Shown one piece after another: positions 42,007-51,336 of a stretch of 64,000 nucleotides of DNA; position 1 is the stretch's first letter, and each line of letters begins with the position of its first letter. Below the pieces are notes generated by a model. The model had not been told where the DNA came from and did no database searches. It worked only from the letters and a program-made list of their open reading frames with translations. Both the position numbers and the translations under genes were made by a program. The DNA is taken from assembly GCA_963626805.1 (NCBI GenBank), contig CAVFXS010000046.1:1-64000 (forward strand), in the 5' to 3' direction. Origin of the DNA: CAG-632 sp963626805. Its GTDB lineage: Bacteria > Bacillota > Clostridia > Lachnospirales > Lachnospiraceae.

Positions 42007-42855
42007 GTGGTTAGATCATTATGGACAGCACGCAGCGGTATGATTGCGCAGCAGGAAAATGTAGATACGATTGCCAATAATCTGGCAAACTTAAATACAA
42101 CCGGATATAAGACCGAGACAGCGGAATTTAAGTCGTTACTTTATCAGACCTTACAGACGCGCTCCACGAATAATGCGGGCGAGAATAAGCCGGTTGGTGC
42201 ACAGGTAGGACTCGGAAGCCGCACAGCGGCAATTACCAGTCAGTTTACCCAAGGTAATCTGACAGCAAATGAAAGTCCTTTTGCCGCAGCGATTGAAGGA
42301 GATGGCTTCTTTAAGGTGCGGACAGAGAGCGGAGAGATTCAGTATACACGCGATGGTAATTTTACGGTGTCTCCGGTTGAAGGTGGGGCTATGCTCTGTA
42401 CAGCAGAGGGAAATGCGGTGCTGGATCAGTATAATAATCCAATCATCATTCCGACAGGTGTAAGTGCATCGACACTCGGGATTGGAACCGATGGACAGAT
42501 TACAGTTATGCTAAATGGAAATCAGCAGAGTAACCTAGCCCGTGTAGATGCCAACGGTAATGTTCTTTATAATGTACAGATTGGTGTTGTACAGTTCAAT
42601 AATCCGGCAGGGCTGGAGAAAGCATCCGGCAACCGGTATCGTCAGACGGTTGCTTCCGGCAATGCAATGGAGGAGTCACAGACGGTCGGTCTGACTGCAA
42701 GTAAGGTGCATCATAAATACGTAGAAGCATCGAATGTACAGGTTGCTGATGAAATGGTGAATCTGATTGTTGCACAGCGTGCATATGAGATGAATTCTAA
42801 GGTGATTCAAGCATCTGATGAAATGTTGCAGCAGGCGAATAATCTGAGAGGTTAG
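42007..42855 (+). CDS. flgG: Flagellar distal rod protein FlgG (FlhP-like)
   Basis: The start is GTG at 42007 behind AAGGAGCATAC. The 282-aa protein has the rod N-terminus MVRSLWTARSGMIAQQENVD and IANNLANLNTTGYKTETAEF with the FlgG-type sequence, then GDGFFKVRTESGEIQYTRDG, and the C-terminal YVEASNVQVADEMVNLIVAQ with RAYEMNSKVIQASDEML. It builds the distal rod through the wall. It is 33 bases behind flgF and 12 bases before the flgJ-like gene. Confidence 0.93.
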   Translation: MVRSLWTARSGMIAQQENVDTIANNLANLNTTGYKTETAEFKSLLYQTLQTRSTNNAGENKPVGAQVGLGSRTAAITSQFTQGNLTANESPFAAAIEGDGFFKVRTESGEIQYTRDGNFTVSPVEGGAMLCTAEGNAVLDQYNNPIIIPTGVSASTLGIGTDGQITVMLNGNQQSNLARVDANGNVLYNVQIGVVQFNNPAGLEKASGNRYRQTVASGNAMEESQTVGLTASKVHHKYVEASNVQVADEMVNLIVAQRAYEMNSKVIQASDEMLQQANNLRG

Positions 42856-42867
42856 GTGTGATCGGAT

Positions 42868-43263
42868 ATGGATATTTCAAATAGCATTTATGGAAATTAT
42901 TATATGCAGAATGCACAGAATACAGCACGGACCTCCGCTCTGGAGCAGAAGCTGACTAATAGTAGCTCGGCAGAGGCTACGGATGAGGAGCTGATGGATG
43001 CCTGCAAGGAGTTTGAGTCATATTTGGTAGAACAGGTGTTGAAGCAGGTGAAGGAAAGCATCCCGGAGACGGAAGAGGAAGAAAACCAGTATACAGAGTA
43101 TTTCGGCGATATGATGCTTCAGGAATATGCATCTGCGATTACAGAACAGGGAAGTCTGGGCATTGCACAGAAGTTGTATGAAGGTATGAAGAACAATATG
43201 AAGTCAGTCAGTATTTCAGAGGTTGAAGCCGACAATGTAGCAATTGCGAATGCAGAGGCATAG
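42868..43263 (+). CDS. flgJ: FlgJ-like rod-binding protein (rod-cap domain only)
   Basis: The 131-aa protein has the rod-binding domain of FlgJ: LMDACKEFESYLVEQVLKQV at about 43-62, then YFGDMMLQEYASAITEQGSL and GIAQKLYEGMKNN. The peptidoglycan-hydrolase domain found in proteobacterial FlgJ is absent, as is normal in Firmicutes. It assists rod assembly. It is the last gene before a terminator; mreB-flgF-flgG-flgJ can therefore be one transcript. Confidence 0.85.
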   Translation: MDISNSIYGNYYMQNAQNTARTSALEQKLTNSSSAEATDEELMDACKEFESYLVEQVLKQVKESIPETEEEENQYTEYFGDMMLQEYASAITEQGSLGIAQKLYEGMKNNMKSVSISEVEADNVAIANAEA

Positions 43264-43300
43264 ATGCTCCAGGATACAATTATATAACAGGAATAGTAAG

Positions 43301-43350
43301 GGGCTGCTATAAAGGGACAGGGAACTGTCTTTGTGTTAGCAGCTCTTTTT
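43301..43350 (+). terminator. Terminator of the mreB-flgFG-flgJ unit
   Basis: GGGCTGCTA (43301-43309) pairs with TAGCAGCTC (43337-43345, one wobble), followed by TTTTTG. The loop contains a second small hairpin, GGACAG/CTGTCT. Confidence 0.85.
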
Positions 43351-43471
43351 GTTACGATATCTGAATGTTAGCTACATATTCAGGATTGTGAGACATAGGA
43401 TTATGAGACAGATCCGAAAGAATGTGATAAGATAGATGAAATGATTGAATGTTAAAGATCAGGAGAACAAT

Positions 43472-45733
43472 ATGATAGAGGGTTATATAGAGAAAATTAT
43501 ATATCGGAATGAAGAGAATGGTTATACCGTTCTGTCTGTTATGGTAGATGAAAAGCTGGATCTGACACAGGTTCTGGTAGGCTACATCGAGGGCGCTGCG
43601 GAAGGTCTGTATATTCAAGCGGAAGGAGAAGAGGTAGAACATCCGTATTATGAGACACAGTATAAGGTGACAGCATATGAGCTTCGGATGCCGGCGGATT
43701 CTGACAGCATGGAGCGCTATCTGGCATCCGGAGCCATAAAAGGCATCGGTCCGGTGCTTGCCATGCATATCGTGAAGAAGTTTAAGAAAGATACCTTCCG
43801 CATCATTGAGTTTGAACCGGAACGACTGGCAGAGATCAAGGGGATCTCGGAACGCAAGGCAAGGGAGATCGGAATACAGTTCCATGAGACGCAGGATATC
43901 CGTCAGGCAATGATGTTCCTGGGGAAATATGGGATTAATGCCAGACTGGCTGTAAAGATTTATAACGAATACGGGGAAAAGCTATATAAAATTATTGAGG
44001 AGAATCCATACAAGCTGGCAGAGGATATTGCGGGTGTCGGGTTTCGAATCGCAGATGAGATTGCAAGAAGAGCAGGAATCGGACGCGATTCCGAGTTCCG
44101 TGTCCGCTCTGCCATTCTCTATACCCTGAGCCAGTCAGGAGGATTGGGGCATATGTATCTGCCGAAGGATATGCTGATCCGCAAGGTATCCGGATTTCTG
44201 GTGCCGGAGGGCGGAGATATTTTTGAAGGCGGCTATGAAGAAGTGATCGAGCAGCAGTTGATGGCGCTGCAGCTGGAACGAAAAATTATATTAAAAGAGA
44301 TAGATGGGACACTTGCGGTGTACGGAAGCACCCAGTATCATACGGAGCTGGATACGGCAAGGATGCTGCTGGATCTGAAGCTGAGCTATCCGTTATCTGA
44401 GAGTGAGTGGCAGATTGCACTGAAACGATTGAAGAAAAAATCAGAGATTGAGCTGGATGAGCTTCAGCAGAAGGCGGTACGGCAGGCAGCTGCTTCCGGT
44501 CTGGTTATTATCACCGGTGGTCCGGGTACCGGTAAGACTACGGTCATTAATACCATTATCCGGTATTTTGAGCAGGAAGGACTGGAACTCCGGCTGGCGG
44601 CACCGACCGGACGGGCAGCGAAACGTATGACGGAGGCAACCGGTTATCAGGCGCAGACCATCCATCGGTTGTTAGAATTAAACGGTGGTGTGGAAACGGA
44701 CTCCGATATCGGGATCCATTTCGAACGGAATGCACAGAATCCGCTGGAAGCAGATGTTGTTATTATTGATGAGATGTCCATGGTGGATATTTATCTGGCA
44801 CATGCCTTACTGGAGGCAGTGGTACCGGGAACTCATCTGATTCTGGTGGGGGATGTGAACCAGCTGCCGAGTGTAGGACCGGGCAATGTATTAAAGGACA
44901 TTATTTATTCAGGGGTGTTTCCTGTGATCGAATTGTCTACGATCTACAGACAGGAAGAGGAAAGCGATATTGTAGTAAATGCCCACCGGATCAATCATGG
45001 TGAATATCCGATTATGAATAATAAAAGCCGGGATTTTTTCATGCTTCCGCGGGAAAATCCGTGGGCAGTGATTGAGGAAGTAGGAAAGCTGGTTTCTGTT
45101 AAGATGCCGAAATATGTGCAGGCGAAGCCATATGAGGTGCAGGTGCTGACCCCGATGCGGCAGGGAGAGCTGGGTGTCGAAAATCTGAACCGGGAATTAC
45201 AACGGATTCTGAATCCGCCGGATGGAAAAAAACAGGAATATGAGTCGCATAATACAATTTTTCGTGAGGGAGATAAGGTGATGCAGATCAGAAATAACTA
45301 TAAGCTGGAATGGGCGGTTTATGATGCCGGTGGATACCTTGAGCAGGAAAAGGGTATGGGAGTATTTAACGGTGACATCGGTGTGATTCGGGAGATTGAT
45401 TCCTATGCACAGGAAGTGAAGGTTTTGATGGATGATGAGAGAGTCGTAGTGTACGACTTCAAGATGCTGGAAGAACTGGAACTGGCATATGCGATCACGA
45501 TCCATAAGTCACAGGGGAGTGAATACCCGGCAGTGGTTCTGCCGATTCTGAACGGGCCGAGAGTGCTGCTTCACCGGAATCTGTTATATACGGCCATTAC
45601 CCGTGCGAAGAAATGCGTGGTGATCGTGGGAAACGGATATAAGATCCATGAGATGGTAGACAATGCAGATGAGCAGAAACGTTATTCCGGCCTGCGATGG
45701 GCGATTTGTGAACAGATGGGAGGAGAAGAATGA
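43472..45733 (+). CDS. recD2: RecD2-type DNA helicase
   Basis: The start at 43472 (MIEGYIEKIIYRNEENGYTV) follows CAGGAGAACAAT. The 753-aa protein has the RecD2 N-terminal extension, including tandem helix-hairpin-helix parts near ASGAIKGIGPVLAMHIVKKF and KGISERKAREIGIQF. The superfamily 1B helicase core follows: Walker A ITGGPGTGKTT at about 345-355, Walker B VVIIDEMSMVD, STIYRQEEESDIV and the late SH3-like plus UvrD C-terminal part (ITIHKSQGSEYPAVVLP). It is a 5'-3' helicase acting without RecBC. It overlaps comF by four bases (ATGA). Confidence 0.94.
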   Translation: MIEGYIEKIIYRNEENGYTVLSVMVDEKLDLTQVLVGYIEGAAEGLYIQAEGEEVEHPYYETQYKVTAYELRMPADSDSMERYLASGAIKGIGPVLAMHIVKKFKKDTFRIIEFEPERLAEIKGISERKAREIGIQFHETQDIRQAMMFLGKYGINARLAVKIYNEYGEKLYKIIEENPYKLAEDIAGVGFRIADEIARRAGIGRDSEFRVRSAILYTLSQSGGLGHMYLPKDMLIRKVSGFLVPEGGDIFEGGYEEVIEQQLMALQLERKIILKEIDGTLAVYGSTQYHTELDTARMLLDLKLSYPLSESEWQIALKRLKKKSEIELDELQQKAVRQAAASGLVIITGGPGTGKTTVINTIIRYFEQEGLELRLAAPTGRAAKRMTEATGYQAQTIHRLLELNGGVETDSDIGIHFERNAQNPLEADVVIIDEMSMVDIYLAHALLEAVVPGTHLILVGDVNQLPSVGPGNVLKDIIYSGVFPVIELSTIYRQEEESDIVVNAHRINHGEYPIMNNKSRDFFMLPRENPWAVIEEVGKLVSVKMPKYVQAKPYEVQVLTPMRQGELGVENLNRELQRILNPPDGKKQEYESHNTIFREGDKVMQIRNNYKLEWAVYDAGGYLEQEKGMGVFNGDIGVIREIDSYAQEVKVLMDDERVVVYDFKMLEELELAYAITIHKSQGSEYPAVVLPILNGPRVLLHRNLLYTAITRAKKCVVIVGNGYKIHEMVDNADEQKRYSGLRWAICEQMGGEE

Positions 45734-46461
45734 GGGAAACACCATTGCTGGATCTGATTTATCCCAGGCGATGTCCGATGTGCCGGGAAATCGTGTCAGC
45801 AGATGCCGGGAACACCGGAAGCCTGCTGATCTGTCCTGGGTGCCGAAAGCAGCTGCCTTATCTGAAGGCACCATATTGCTTAAAATGCGGGAAAGAAGTA
45901 GAGCAGGAGGACCAGGAGTATTGTTATGATTGCCGCAGACTGCCGAAGCATTACCGGAAAGGCTATCCTGTGCTGCATTACAGGGGTGGATGCCGGAAAG
46001 GCATGGAGGATTTTAAATATCATAATCGCAGGGAGTATGCACAGTTTTACGGCGAAATCATTGCGGAAAGGCATGGACGGGAACTGATAGGGCTTGACCT
46101 GGACGGACTGATACCGGTACCGGTTCATGCACGCAGAAAACGCAGACGGGGATATAATCAGGCAGAGCTGATTGCAAAGGAGCTGAGCCGGCAGATTCAG
46201 GTTCCGTGCTATCCAAATCACCTGATTCGGACTAAGGATACGATTCCGCAAAAAGAACTAAAAGATGGGCAGAGATTTGAGAATTTAAAAAATGCTTTTT
46301 TATTTCGGGGAAATCATGTAGAATTAAAGAAGGTTCTGTTGGTCGATGATATATATACAACAGGTGCAACCATTGAGGCGTGTACACTTGCACTTCTTGC
46401 AGGGGGTATTACAGAGGTATATTATACAAGTGTCTGCATTGGCGGTAATCTGGCTACATAA
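45730..46461 (+). CDS. comF: ComF-family amidophosphoribosyltransferase-like protein
   Basis: This 243-aa protein has an N-terminal double zinc ribbon (CPMC..., CPGC, CLKCG, CYDC) and a phosphoribosyltransferase fold with DGLIPVPVHARRKRRRGYNQ and the PRPP loop VLLVDDIYTTGATIEAC. ComF proteins act in DNA uptake and transformation, or related DNA handling. The gene shares its ATG with the recD2 stop and precedes the yvyF-like gene by 13 bases, keeping the comF-yvyF-flgM order of Bacillus. Confidence 0.93.
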   Translation: MRETPLLDLIYPRRCPMCREIVSADAGNTGSLLICPGCRKQLPYLKAPYCLKCGKEVEQEDQEYCYDCRRLPKHYRKGYPVLHYRGGCRKGMEDFKYHNRREYAQFYGEIIAERHGRELIGLDLDGLIPVPVHARRKRRRGYNQAELIAKELSRQIQVPCYPNHLIRTKDTIPQKELKDGQRFENLKNAFLFRGNHVELKKVLLVDDIYTTGATIEACTLALLAGGITEVYYTSVCIGGNLAT

Positions 46462-46474
46462 AGGAGGAATCACG

Positions 46475-46882
46475 ATGGATATCAGAAATTGTAAGAATTG
46501 TGGAAAAATGTTTAATTATATAGGAAATCCGATTTGCCCGGGCTGCGAAAAGGTGCTGGAGGATAAATTCCAGGAGGTAAAGCAATATGTAAGAAAACAT
46601 CCGGATGCATCAATCACAGTGGTGGCCGAGGAGAATGATGTATCCGTGAATCAGATCAAGCGCTGGGTACGACAGGAACGGCTGGAATTTTCGGACAGTT
46701 CGCTGGTAGGTCTTGCCTGTGAGAATTGCGGAGCTATGATTAAGACCGGTCGATTCTGTGAAGAATGCAAGCAGAAGCTGGTCAATAATGTGTCCAGTGC
46801 ATTAAAACAGAAGGAAGTAAAACCGACAACAAAGGAACGGAAGGATGCAAATGCAAGAATGCGATTCCTGGACGGAAAATAA
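46475..46882 (+). CDS. yvyF: YvyF-like flagellar operon protein (TIGR03826 type)
   Basis: The start at 46475 (MDIRNCKNCGKMFNYIGNPI) follows AAAGGAGGAATCACG. The 135-aa protein has a CKNCG...CPGC zinc ribbon, a MerR-like DNA-binding helix segment (ASITVVAEENDVSVNQIKRW), a second CENCG...CEEC ribbon and a basic tail. The layout and position between comF and flgM match the YvyF family, found only in flagellated Firmicutes. A role in flagellar gene regulation has been suggested for such proteins, but the mechanism is not settled. Confidence 0.88.
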   Translation: MDIRNCKNCGKMFNYIGNPICPGCEKVLEDKFQEVKQYVRKHPDASITVVAEENDVSVNQIKRWVRQERLEFSDSSLVGLACENCGAMIKTGRFCEECKQKLVNNVSSALKQKEVKPTTKERKDANARMRFLDGK

Positions 46883-46936
46883 ATATCACCTGTTTTATTG
46901 TAGTAATTTATTGATACAATATTGTTTTGCTGCGAT

Positions 46937-46968
46937 AACGCTTTAATGCGTTGCATTATTGATATAAT
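46937..46968 (+). promoter_or_regulatory. Extended -10 promoter and palindrome ahead of the sodium symporter
   Basis: TGATATAAT lies at 46960-46968. Upstream, AACGC-TTTAAT-GCGTT (46937-46952) is a perfect palindrome covering the -35 region, a possible operator for an unknown regulator. Confidence 0.45.
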
Positions 46969-47011
46969 TGTGATAAAATAACCAATATCAAACAATTAGA
47001 GGAGAGAGAAC

Positions 47012-48538
47012 ATGGCAGTAAAAATTCTATTGTTGCTGGTATTTTTTGCAATTATGATTGCGGTTGGTATTTGTTCCAGAAAAAAAGCAACGAATGTTAA
47101 CGATTTTGTATTAGGAGGCAGAGGCGTTGGGCCGTGGATGACGGCATTTGCGTTCGGCACCTCGTATTTTTCATCTGTCGTATTTGTTGGTTATGCAGGA
47201 CAGTTTGGATGGAAATATGGGCTGGCATCTACCTGGATCGGACTTGGTAATGCATTTATCGGAAGCCTTCTGGCATGGGTGGTTCTTGGAAGAAGAACCC
47301 GTGTTATGAGTCAGAAGCTGGAGTCGGCAACTATGCCGGACTTTTTTGGGAAGCGGTATGACAGTAAGGCGTTGAAGCTGGCGGCATCTGCAATCTGTTT
47401 CATATTCCTGATTCCGTATACGGCATCTATTTATAACGGCTTATCCAGATTGTTTGCAATGGCATTTGATATTCCATATTCCGTGTGTATCATCACCATG
47501 GCAGTGCTGACCGGTGTATATGTAATTCTGGGTGGTTATATGGCAACGGCAATTAATGACTTTATACAGGGTATCATTATGCTGATTGGAATTGTACTGA
47601 TAGTCGTTGCAGTTCTGAATGGACATGGCGGCTTCTATGAGGCGGTTCGCCAGCTGGCAGAGCTGGAGAGCGATGCGGCTGTTACCCTGGGACAGAAGGG
47701 CGCATTTACCTCATTCTTCGGACCGGATGTTGTGAATCTGTTTGGGGTTGTGGTGCTTACTTCCCTGGGAACCTGGGGGCTTCCGCAGATGGTACATAAA
47801 TTCTATGCAATTAAGGATGAACACTCCGTAAAGACCGGAACTGTCGTTTCTACGGTGTTTGCAATTATCATATCTGGTGGTTGCTATTTTCTGGGTGGCT
47901 TTGCCAGATTATATGCGGATGCTGATATTTATAAGGCAGATGGAAGTGTTATGTATGATGCGATCGTTCCGCAGATGTTATCGACCCTGCCGGATATTCT
48001 GATTGGTATTGTGATTGTACTGGTATTATCGGCATCCATGTCGACCTTATCCTCTCTGGTTCTGACATCAAGCTCAACACTGACGCTTGATTTCATCAAA
48101 GGAACCATTGTAAAGGATATGAAGGAAAAGACACAGCTGATCATGATGCGGGTGCTGATCGCATTCTTTATTATTCTGTCAGTCGTGCTCGCGTTAAATC
48201 CGCCGACATTTATTGCGCAACTGATGGGTATCTCATGGGGGGCGCTGGCAGGTGCATTTCTGGCACCGTTTATGTACGGTCTGTATTCCAGGAAGATCAC
48301 GAAGGCGGCTGTATGGGCAAGCTTTATTGTCGGTGTCGGTCTGACAGTATCCAATATGTTCTTTAAGTTTGTTGCATCTCCGATCAATGCAGGAGCGATT
48401 GCGATGGTTGCCAGCATGGTCGTGGTTCCGCTCGTCAGTCTTGTGACACCGAAGATGAAGCAGGAACAGGTGGATGAAATGTTTACCTGTTACGATCAGA
48501 AGGTAGTTGTATCCGAAAAGACCTCACTGGGCGAATAA
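47012..48538 (+). CDS. Sodium:solute symporter (SSS family)
   Basis: This 508-aa protein has about 13 membrane helices. N-terminal signatures include ATNVNDFVLGGRGVGPWMTA and SYFSSVVFVGYAGQFGWKYG, and the helix region VILGGYMATAINDFIQGIIM is typical of the PutP-like branch. SASMSTLSSLVLTSSSTLTL is the sodium-site helix of the family. It imports an organic solute with sodium; the solute cannot be read. It interrupts the conserved yvyF-flgM order and has its own promoter and terminator, so it is an insertion into the motility cluster rather than part of it. Confidence 0.93.
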   Translation: MAVKILLLLVFFAIMIAVGICSRKKATNVNDFVLGGRGVGPWMTAFAFGTSYFSSVVFVGYAGQFGWKYGLASTWIGLGNAFIGSLLAWVVLGRRTRVMSQKLESATMPDFFGKRYDSKALKLAASAICFIFLIPYTASIYNGLSRLFAMAFDIPYSVCIITMAVLTGVYVILGGYMATAINDFIQGIIMLIGIVLIVVAVLNGHGGFYEAVRQLAELESDAAVTLGQKGAFTSFFGPDVVNLFGVVVLTSLGTWGLPQMVHKFYAIKDEHSVKTGTVVSTVFAIIISGGCYFLGGFARLYADADIYKADGSVMYDAIVPQMLSTLPDILIGIVIVLVLSASMSTLSSLVLTSSSTLTLDFIKGTIVKDMKEKTQLIMMRVLIAFFIILSVVLALNPPTFIAQLMGISWGALAGAFLAPFMYGLYSRKITKAAVWASFIVGVGLTVSNMFFKFVASPINAGAIAMVASMVVVPLVSLVTPKMKQEQVDEMFTCYDQKVVVSEKTSLGE

Positions 48539-48587
48539 TCATAGAGGATAGATAAAGAAAACCAAACGGAAACAAAATAAAAATGGT

Positions 48588-48647
48588 ACACCTGTGGCTA
48601 TGATATACCTCTGTCAGACAGTATATTAAAGGTTGCAGGTGTTTTTT
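48588..48647 (+). terminator. Terminator of the sodium:solute symporter gene
   Basis: ACACCTG (48588-48594) pairs with CAGGTGT (48636-48642), with a long partly paired loop and then six T. Confidence 0.75.
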
Positions 48648-48658
48648 ATATATGAGGC

Positions 48659-48685
48659 TAAAGAAAATAAAGAAAGTGACGATAC
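48659..48685 (+). promoter_or_regulatory. Sigma-28-like promoter of the flgM operon
   Basis: TAAA (48659-48662), 15 bases, GACGATAC (48678-48685), six of eight matches to GCCGATAT. Confidence 0.65.
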
Positions 48686-48728
48686 ATATTGTATAGAAGA
48701 ATGAATTTCAAGGAGGAAGGTGGCTATT

Positions 48729-49016
48729 ATGCGAATAGATGCTTATAACCAGATCAGTCAGATATATGGTACAGGAAAGTCTAAAAAGACCGGACGAACC
48801 AGCAATGTCGGCGGCACAGGTACCATGGATCAGGTATCATTTTCTTCTATTGGTAAAGATATGCAGATTGCAAAGGCAGCCCTTGTAAAAACGCCGGATG
48901 TGCGTAAGGAAAAGGTAGATACGATCAAGACAGCAATCCAGAATGGAACCTATGAGGTCAGCAATGAAAGCTTTGCTGAGAAGCTGGTTTCCGCATACAA
49001 CAACCGAGGGTTTTAA
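48729..49016 (+). CDS. flgM: Anti-sigma-28 factor FlgM
   Basis: I prefer the ATG at 48729 (MRIDAYNQISQIYG); an in-frame GTG at 48720 sits only two bases from the AAGGAGG site. The 95-aa protein has the FlgM C-terminal sigma-binding pattern: DVRKEKVDTIKTAIQNGTYE and FAEKLVSAYN. FlgM holds sigma-28 inactive until the hook is finished, then leaves through the export channel. The start is RMDxxx-like as in Firmicutes FlgM. It opens a run of motility genes to flgL and beyond. Confidence 0.9.
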   Translation: MRIDAYNQISQIYGTGKSKKTGRTSNVGGTGTMDQVSFSSIGKDMQIAKAALVKTPDVRKEKVDTIKTAIQNGTYEVSNESFAEKLVSAYNNRGF

Positions 49017-49044
49017 CTGTTAGCAGAAAGGATTAAAGATCAGC

Positions 49045-49560
49045 ATGGCTAGTTTGATTGAAGAATTGATTCAGGTAATGGAACAGGAGTGTGAGATCTA
49101 TGAAGCACTTGATCAGGTTTCAGACAAGAAGACAGAGACAATTGTAAAAGGCGATATTGAGGCTCTGCAGAAGATCACAGAACATGAACAGAATGTAGTA
49201 GATGATATTCTGATCCTGGAAAAAAAGAGGCAGAATATTGTGAATAATATTGCTGTGGTTATGAACCAGAATCCGAAAACAATGACCATTGCTGATATTG
49301 TCCGTATTATGGAGAAACAGCCGGAGTTCAGCAGACCATTAAGTGAGCTACATCATCGGCTCCGTACGGTTGTATTGAGACTCCAGCAAACGAATGCCCA
49401 TGACCGCGAATTGCTGGAGAATGCACTTGAAATGACAGAATTCAGCATTAATGTACTCCAGACGGCAGGGCAGGCACCGGAGACGGCGAATTATGATAAG
49501 AAGTCTTACAGTGGTAATATGTTAGGAATTGAACACAGACAGTTTGATAGCAAGAGTTAA
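49045..49560 (+). CDS. flgN: Flagellar chaperone FlgN
   Basis: The 171-aa protein is helical throughout (MASLIEELIQVMEQECEIYE, LQKITEHEQNVVDDILILEK, LHHRLRTVVLRLQQTNAHDR), with the FlgN family pattern and the classic place between flgM and flgK. FlgN binds the C-termini of FlgK and FlgL in the cytosol and passes them to the export gate. The start follows AAAGGATTAAAGATC. With two FlgK proteins downstream, it may serve both. Confidence 0.88.
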   Translation: MASLIEELIQVMEQECEIYEALDQVSDKKTETIVKGDIEALQKITEHEQNVVDDILILEKKRQNIVNNIAVVMNQNPKTMTIADIVRIMEKQPEFSRPLSELHHRLRTVVLRLQQTNAHDRELLENALEMTEFSINVLQTAGQAPETANYDKKSYSGNMLGIEHRQFDSKS

Positions 49561-49572
49561 GGAGATGAAGGA

Positions 49573-51300
49573 ATGCCAGGAACTATGGGAAGGATGTACA
49601 TAGGTACTTCCGGATTACAGGCACATCAGAATGCCATTAATACAACTGCACATAACCTGACAAATCTGAACACTGACGGATACTCCAGGCAGCAGGTTGT
49701 TCTTACGGATCTTGCTTATCAGAATCTGGGATATACGAAGGTTGGAATCAATCAGACGGGATTGGGAACCAGGGTTGAAGAAACCAGAACCACAAGGGAT
49801 AAATATCTAGATCAGAAGTTCCGGCTTCAGACCAGTCGACAGAATTATTATGAAACCAAGAGTGGGATTATATCTGAGGTTGAAGAGTATTTTGGAGAAA
49901 CGGAAGGCAGTACATTTCAGGATTATATGAAGAATTTATGGAATGCGGTGCAGGAGGTTCAGAAGACCCCGAATGGAATGACCGAAAGAACTGCGCTGGT
50001 TTCAACCGCAGGAGCGTTCATTGAGCGGGCAAACGAGATTTATTCCCAGTTGGTGGACTACCAGAAGAATCTGAATGCTGAGATTCAGGATAAAACAAAG
50101 CAGATTAATGCACTGGCAAGGCAGATTTACGACTTGAATGAACAGATATTAAGGTGTGAAGCAGGAAATCTGGAAGCGGCAAATGATTACAGAGATTCCA
50201 GAAATCTGGCATTGGATGAACTTTCGGAGCTGGTTGCAATTGATATAAAGGAACAGTCGAATGGTGTTGTTAATGTATATGCCGAGGAGCATCTGCTGGT
50301 AGCAGAGGATCGGATATTCGAGATGGATACCAGACCGGTAGAGGCCGGCTCGGATCTGCTGACAGTATACTGGAAGGCGGATGACAGTGAAGTATTCAAT
50401 CTGAGAAGAACAATTGTGGAAGGTGATAATACAGATGCCGGTTCTTTGAAGGGTATGCTTTCTTCACGTGGAGATTACACACCGACTTATACGGATATTC
50501 CATTCCGGGAACAGTATCAGACAGAAGCAGATTATCAGATAGCATTGAATGAATATAATCGTTCCCTCAGTAACCGGGATGTAGCGAGTCTGATTTCTCA
50601 GTTTGACAACCTGATCCATGGAATGGTGACTGAGATCAATAACGTGCTGTGCCCGAATAAGACGATCACAGACGTGAATGGAAATACTTATCAGGTACTG
50701 GATACAGACAAGGCCGGTAAGGGTTATGGAGAAGGAAACGAGACACAGGGCACAGAGCTGTTCACCCGGAAAGGCACAGAACGGTATCGGACACAGACCA
50801 TCACCTACACAGATGAGAATGGACTGACCAGAACAGATACTTTCCAGGTATATAATGAAGAGGATGCCGATGATTATTATTCTCTGTACACGCTGGGACA
50901 GCTTGAGATTAATGATGCACTGGTAAAAAATCCGTCCCTGCTTCCGTTGACAACGGTAAGTGGAGAGGAATATCAGGAGATCGCCAATCAACTGCTGGAG
51001 CTTTGGAACCAGAATTTTTCGACATTGGATCCGAATACTCTGGTTATGAATAATTATAATAATTATTATTCATCCATGGTTGGAGACTTTGCCAATAAAG
51101 GATATACCTATTCATCTGTGGCTGATAAGCAGGCGGGTCTGGTTAATGAGGTAAATAATCAGCGGCAGGAGATTGTAGGAGTTTCATCAGATGATGAACT
51201 GACGAATCTGATCAGATATCAGCATGCATATAATGCATCATCCAGATATATTACCGTGGTATCTGAAATGATAGAGCATATTATAGAAAAACTGGGATAA
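49573..51300 (+). CDS. flgK: Flagellar hook-associated protein FlgK, copy 1 (575 aa)
   Basis: The N-terminal rod motif is complete: GTSGLQAHQNAINTTAHNLT at about 9-28, then NTDGYSRQQVVL, and the helical FlgK domain (FRLQTSRQNYYETKSGIISE, TEGSTFQDYMKNLWNAVQEV). The C-terminal motif is SSDDELTNLIRYQHAYNASS with SRYITVVSEMIEHIIEKL. FlgK is the first junction protein between hook and filament. It has two Cys. The start follows TAAGGAGATGAAGGA, 12 bases after flgN. A second flgK follows in tandem. Confidence 0.94.
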   Translation: MPGTMGRMYIGTSGLQAHQNAINTTAHNLTNLNTDGYSRQQVVLTDLAYQNLGYTKVGINQTGLGTRVEETRTTRDKYLDQKFRLQTSRQNYYETKSGIISEVEEYFGETEGSTFQDYMKNLWNAVQEVQKTPNGMTERTALVSTAGAFIERANEIYSQLVDYQKNLNAEIQDKTKQINALARQIYDLNEQILRCEAGNLEAANDYRDSRNLALDELSELVAIDIKEQSNGVVNVYAEEHLLVAEDRIFEMDTRPVEAGSDLLTVYWKADDSEVFNLRRTIVEGDNTDAGSLKGMLSSRGDYTPTYTDIPFREQYQTEADYQIALNEYNRSLSNRDVASLISQFDNLIHGMVTEINNVLCPNKTITDVNGNTYQVLDTDKAGKGYGEGNETQGTELFTRKGTERYRTQTITYTDENGLTRTDTFQVYNEEDADDYYSLYTLGQLEINDALVKNPSLLPLTTVSGEEYQEIANQLLELWNQNFSTLDPNTLVMNNYNNYYSSMVGDFANKGYTYSSVADKQAGLVNEVNNQRQEIVGVSSDDELTNLIRYQHAYNASSRYITVVSEMIEHIIEKLG

Positions 51301-51336
51301 CAGGATTAGAAGCCCAAAGGAAAAGGATGTGAAGAA

